The notes below the pieces were generated by a model, which worked only from the letters and a program-made list of their open reading frames with translations, made no database searches and was not told the origin of the DNA. A program made the translations under genes and the position numbers. Shown piece by piece: positions 62,126 through 64,000 of a DNA stretch of 64,000 nucleotides. This DNA comes from Streptomyces sp. NBC_00306 (GTDB lineage Bacteria; Actinomycetota; Actinomycetes; Streptomycetales; Streptomycetaceae). The DNA is taken from assembly GCF_036169555.1 (NCBI RefSeq), contig NZ_CP108032.1:1488001-1552000 (forward strand), given 5' to 3'. Position 1 is the first letter of the stretch, and each line of letters opens with the position of its first letter.

Positions 62126-63457
62126 ATGCCGGACATGAGCGTGGGGCCGTATCAGGACATCACCTTCGACCAGGACGGCGATGTCGACGCCGTGCAGCGC
62201 GACCGGCTGAGGGCCATGAACGTCACCGATCTGGTGATGTTCGCGCACGGCTGGAACAACACGCCGTCCGTGGCGCGCCGGCTCTGTTCGGCCTTCTTCG
62301 CGCCCTTTCCGGGGCTCGCGTCCCCTTCGGCGCGGCTGGGGTACGCGGGGGTCGTCTGGCCCTCGATGAGGTTCACCGACGAGCCGGTGCCCGACTTCGG
62401 CCCGTCGGCCGTCGCGGGACCGGTGGAGACCGTCCCGGGGCGGGCCGGCCCCGGTGCGGTGGCGCTCGACGCGGCGACACAGCAGGCCCTGACGGGTCTC
62501 TTCCCCGGGCACGGGGCGACCGTGGCACGGCTCGCGCGACTCCTCGACGAGCAGCCCGAGTCGGAGGCCGCGTTCGCCGAGTTCGGCAGGCTGGCACGGC
62601 AGTTGGCCGAGGTGCCCGCGGGCGGACTGGAGGCCGGCTTCACGGAGGACCTGCCCAAGGACGAGCGGGGGCCCGCCGCCGTGCTGTACGAGGACGCTCT
62701 GTCGCTGTGCCGGCAGTTCACCCTGGCACTGGAGGAGACGGAGCTGGTGGCGGACAAGGAGGCCGCCGACGCCACCTTCGCCCTCGGAGGCGGGCTGACG
62801 AAGGTGTGGAAGGGCGCGAAGGAGTTGCTGCGCCAGACCACGTACTACGCCATGAAACGGCGCGCGGGGACCGTGGGCGAGCTGGGCCTCGGGCCTCTGC
62901 TCGGACAGCTCGCCCGCACCTCCCCCGACATGCGCGTCCATCTCGTCGGTCACAGCCAGGGCGCCCGGCTCGTCGCGTTCGCGCTGCGCGGGCTGCCGGA
63001 CGGCGCCGGCAACGTGAAGTCGGTGACGCTCCTCCAAGGTGCCTTCTCCCACTACGCGTTCGCGCCGAGCCTGCCGCACGCGCCGCAAAACTCCGGTGCG
63101 CTGCGCACCATGGAGGAGCGCGTCGACGGTCCGCTGGTGGCCTGCTACTCCCGGCACGACAGCGCTCTGGGGGTGATCTATCCGCTGGCCTCGCGCCTCG
63201 CCGGCGACGACGCGACCGCGGCCGGTCTGGACAAGCGCTGGTGGGCGCTGGGGCACGACGGCATACAGGGCGTGAAGTCCACGGCCCGGCTCACCCTGGA
63301 CGAGGCGCTGGCGCGGGGGGTACCCGCCTCCGGCTGCGTGAGTGTGGACACGGCGGCCGTCGTGCGCCGCGGCGGACCGCCGTCGGGCGCGCACAGCGAC
63401 ATCTGCCACCGGGAGCTGGCGGAGGTGGTCCTGACGGCGGGCCGTCTCGAACGCTGA
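62126..63457 (+). CDS. Alpha/beta hydrolase fold protein
   Basis: A 443-aa cytosolic protein. After VTDLVMFAHGWNNTPSVARR (an HGWN oxyanion-type motif near 40-50) a long helical insertion (about 120-240) precedes the nucleophile elbow GHSQGAR with Ser277. The C-terminal ALGHDGIQGVKS may contain the catalytic His, and CYSRHDSALGVIYPL the acid. Relatives in Streptomyces are often misnamed serine-threonine protein kinase; no kinase motif is present. Substrate unknown. ATG start with GGGGAGGGG upstream. Confidence 0.85.
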   Translation: MPDMSVGPYQDITFDQDGDVDAVQRDRLRAMNVTDLVMFAHGWNNTPSVARRLCSAFFAPFPGLASPSARLGYAGVVWPSMRFTDEPVPDFGPSAVAGPVETVPGRAGPGAVALDAATQQALTGLFPGHGATVARLARLLDEQPESEAAFAEFGRLARQLAEVPAGGLEAGFTEDLPKDERGPAAVLYEDALSLCRQFTLALEETELVADKEAADATFALGGGLTKVWKGAKELLRQTTYYAMKRRAGTVGELGLGPLLGQLARTSPDMRVHLVGHSQGARLVAFALRGLPDGAGNVKSVTLLQGAFSHYAFAPSLPHAPQNSGALRTMEERVDGPLVACYSRHDSALGVIYPLASRLAGDDATAAGLDKRWWALGHDGIQGVKSTARLTLDEALARGVPASGCVSVDTAAVVRRGGPPSGAHSDICHRELAEVVLTAGRLER

Positions 63458-63723
63458 GACGACGGACACCGTGTTCTCGAACACAGAAGGGGGAGAAAAC
63501 AAGACGGGATTCCGATCGCCCCGACCCGCACCGATCGCCTTGATCCCGGCGTCGACGGCCTCAACGAAGGGGTCGGACGGAGGCCGGGGCCTCTCGGGAC
63601 CCTGGCCGGAACCGTCGGGAAAGCACCACTGATGGACGCCATTCGATTTTCGATGGAGCCGGATCGGGCACTCGTACGTCCATTCCTCAACGCCGATGTA
63701 CCAGCGACGGAGGTGGCAGTGCG

Positions 63724-64000
63724 ATGGCCGGTTTCCGGAGTCTTGCGAGACAGGTGCGCGACACGCGGTGTGATCTGGCGCTACGGCGCTACTCACTGCG
63801 GAAGTGCCTTGAGCGTTTTGCCCCTTATGGGCACCGGGCGACCTGGGATCACCTGTGCGCACGGCACAGTATCGAGCCCGAGGACCGGGCGCCCGATCCG
63901 GCGCGGCTGGTGGCCGCGCTCGACGAACTGGAACAGGCGCGGGCGGTCTGGCTCGCGTACGAGGAAGGTTTCGCGGACCGCAGGAAGCGTGAGAAGCACG
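63724..64000 (+). CDS. Conserved Streptomyces protein, 5' part only
   Basis: An open frame from ATG at 63724 runs past the window edge; 92 codons are visible. GGAGG lies 10 nt upstream. The product begins MAGFRSLARQVRDTRCDL and contains KCLERFAPYGHRATWDHLC and LDELEQARAVWLAYEEGFADRRKR, a mixed-charge helical sequence with no known domain. Codon bias is typical past the first 20 codons, which are unusually AT-rich. Function unknown. The 266 bp between it and the hydrolase hold no other gene. Confidence 0.75.
   Translation, partial: MAGFRSLARQVRDTRCDLALRRYSLRKCLERFAPYGHRATWDHLCARHSIEPEDRAPDPARLVAALDELEQARAVWLAYEEGFADRRKREKH

Overview
The window is high-GC chromosomal DNA from a Streptomyces (or a very close relative). 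Evidence for this is pervasive G/C third positions, GTG starts, mycothiol genes (mshC, and a mycothiol-dependent formaldehyde dehydrogenase), a short and a sortase-anchored chaplin side by side, and a gylR-glpFKD operon. From memory the gene order follows S. coelicolor from the early SCO1650s to about SCO1690. Part of the left half (trmI, RecB-like nuclease, metH, PAC2 protein, mshC, kinase-like protein, DUF3090, phosphatase) also follows the Mycobacterium tuberculosis Rv2118c-Rv2135c order. No insertion sequence, CRISPR array, prophage or rRNA was seen.

Layout. 0.2-4.1 kb: trmI, an M50 site-2 protease with CBS domains, a RecB/Cas4-like Fe-S nuclease and an orphan LuxR-type response regulator. 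4.2-10.7 kb: a lone peptide-type binding lipoprotein, a HAD phosphatase and cobalamin-dependent metH. 11-16 kb: glycerol regulon gylR, glpF, glpK, glpD with two IclR-type operators. 16-23.2 kb: a block that I believe is absent from S. coelicolor, inserted between glpD and the PAC2/ParJ gene. It holds a FadR-type regulator, an Imm5-like immunity protein, and a sugar ABC transporter in one operon with an SDR and an L-fuconate dehydratase. 23.4-30.3 kb: PAC2/ParJ, a secreted beta-propeller protein, mshC, and the uncharacterised trio PI-kinase-like SCO1664 family / DUF3090 / histidine phosphatase, then CorA. 30.4-36.8 kb: ferritin-like protein, F420-type LLM oxidoreductase, aldo/keto reductase, a RecD2-like protein with no P-loop, and small conserved proteins. 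36.9-38.1 kb: chaplins chpC and chpH. 38.2-44.1 kb: M20 peptidase, tRNA-Leu(GAG), RluA-type synthase, MBL hydrolase with mscR, and an amino acid permease. 44.3-47.2 kb: gluconate regulon gntR, gntK, gntP. 47.3-53.4 kb: an MsrPQ-like molybdoenzyme/cytochrome pair, FAD dehydrogenase, NUDIX, two DUF202 proteins, a quinone-oxidoreductase-like MDR and a histidine-rich repeat protein. 53.6-59.1 kb: an acid-catabolism regulon (APH-type kinase, ACAD11-like dehydrogenase, TetR, acyl-CoA ligase, SDR) with matching operators at both ends. 59.2-64 kb: a NamZ-like muramidase, an erythromycin-esterase-like protein, an alpha/beta hydrolase and a truncated conserved gene.

The most interesting signals are four. 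(1) The kinase + ACAD + ligase + SDR + TetR cluster looks like an actinobacterial counterpart of the lva levulinate / 4-hydroxyacid pathway, with a shared 19-bp operator. (2) The L-fuconate island shares a CATCCGATG site with its FadR-type regulator. (3) The kinase-like/DUF3090/phosphatase trio sits next to mshC. (4) The 97-aa protein has 27 histidines in two repeats.
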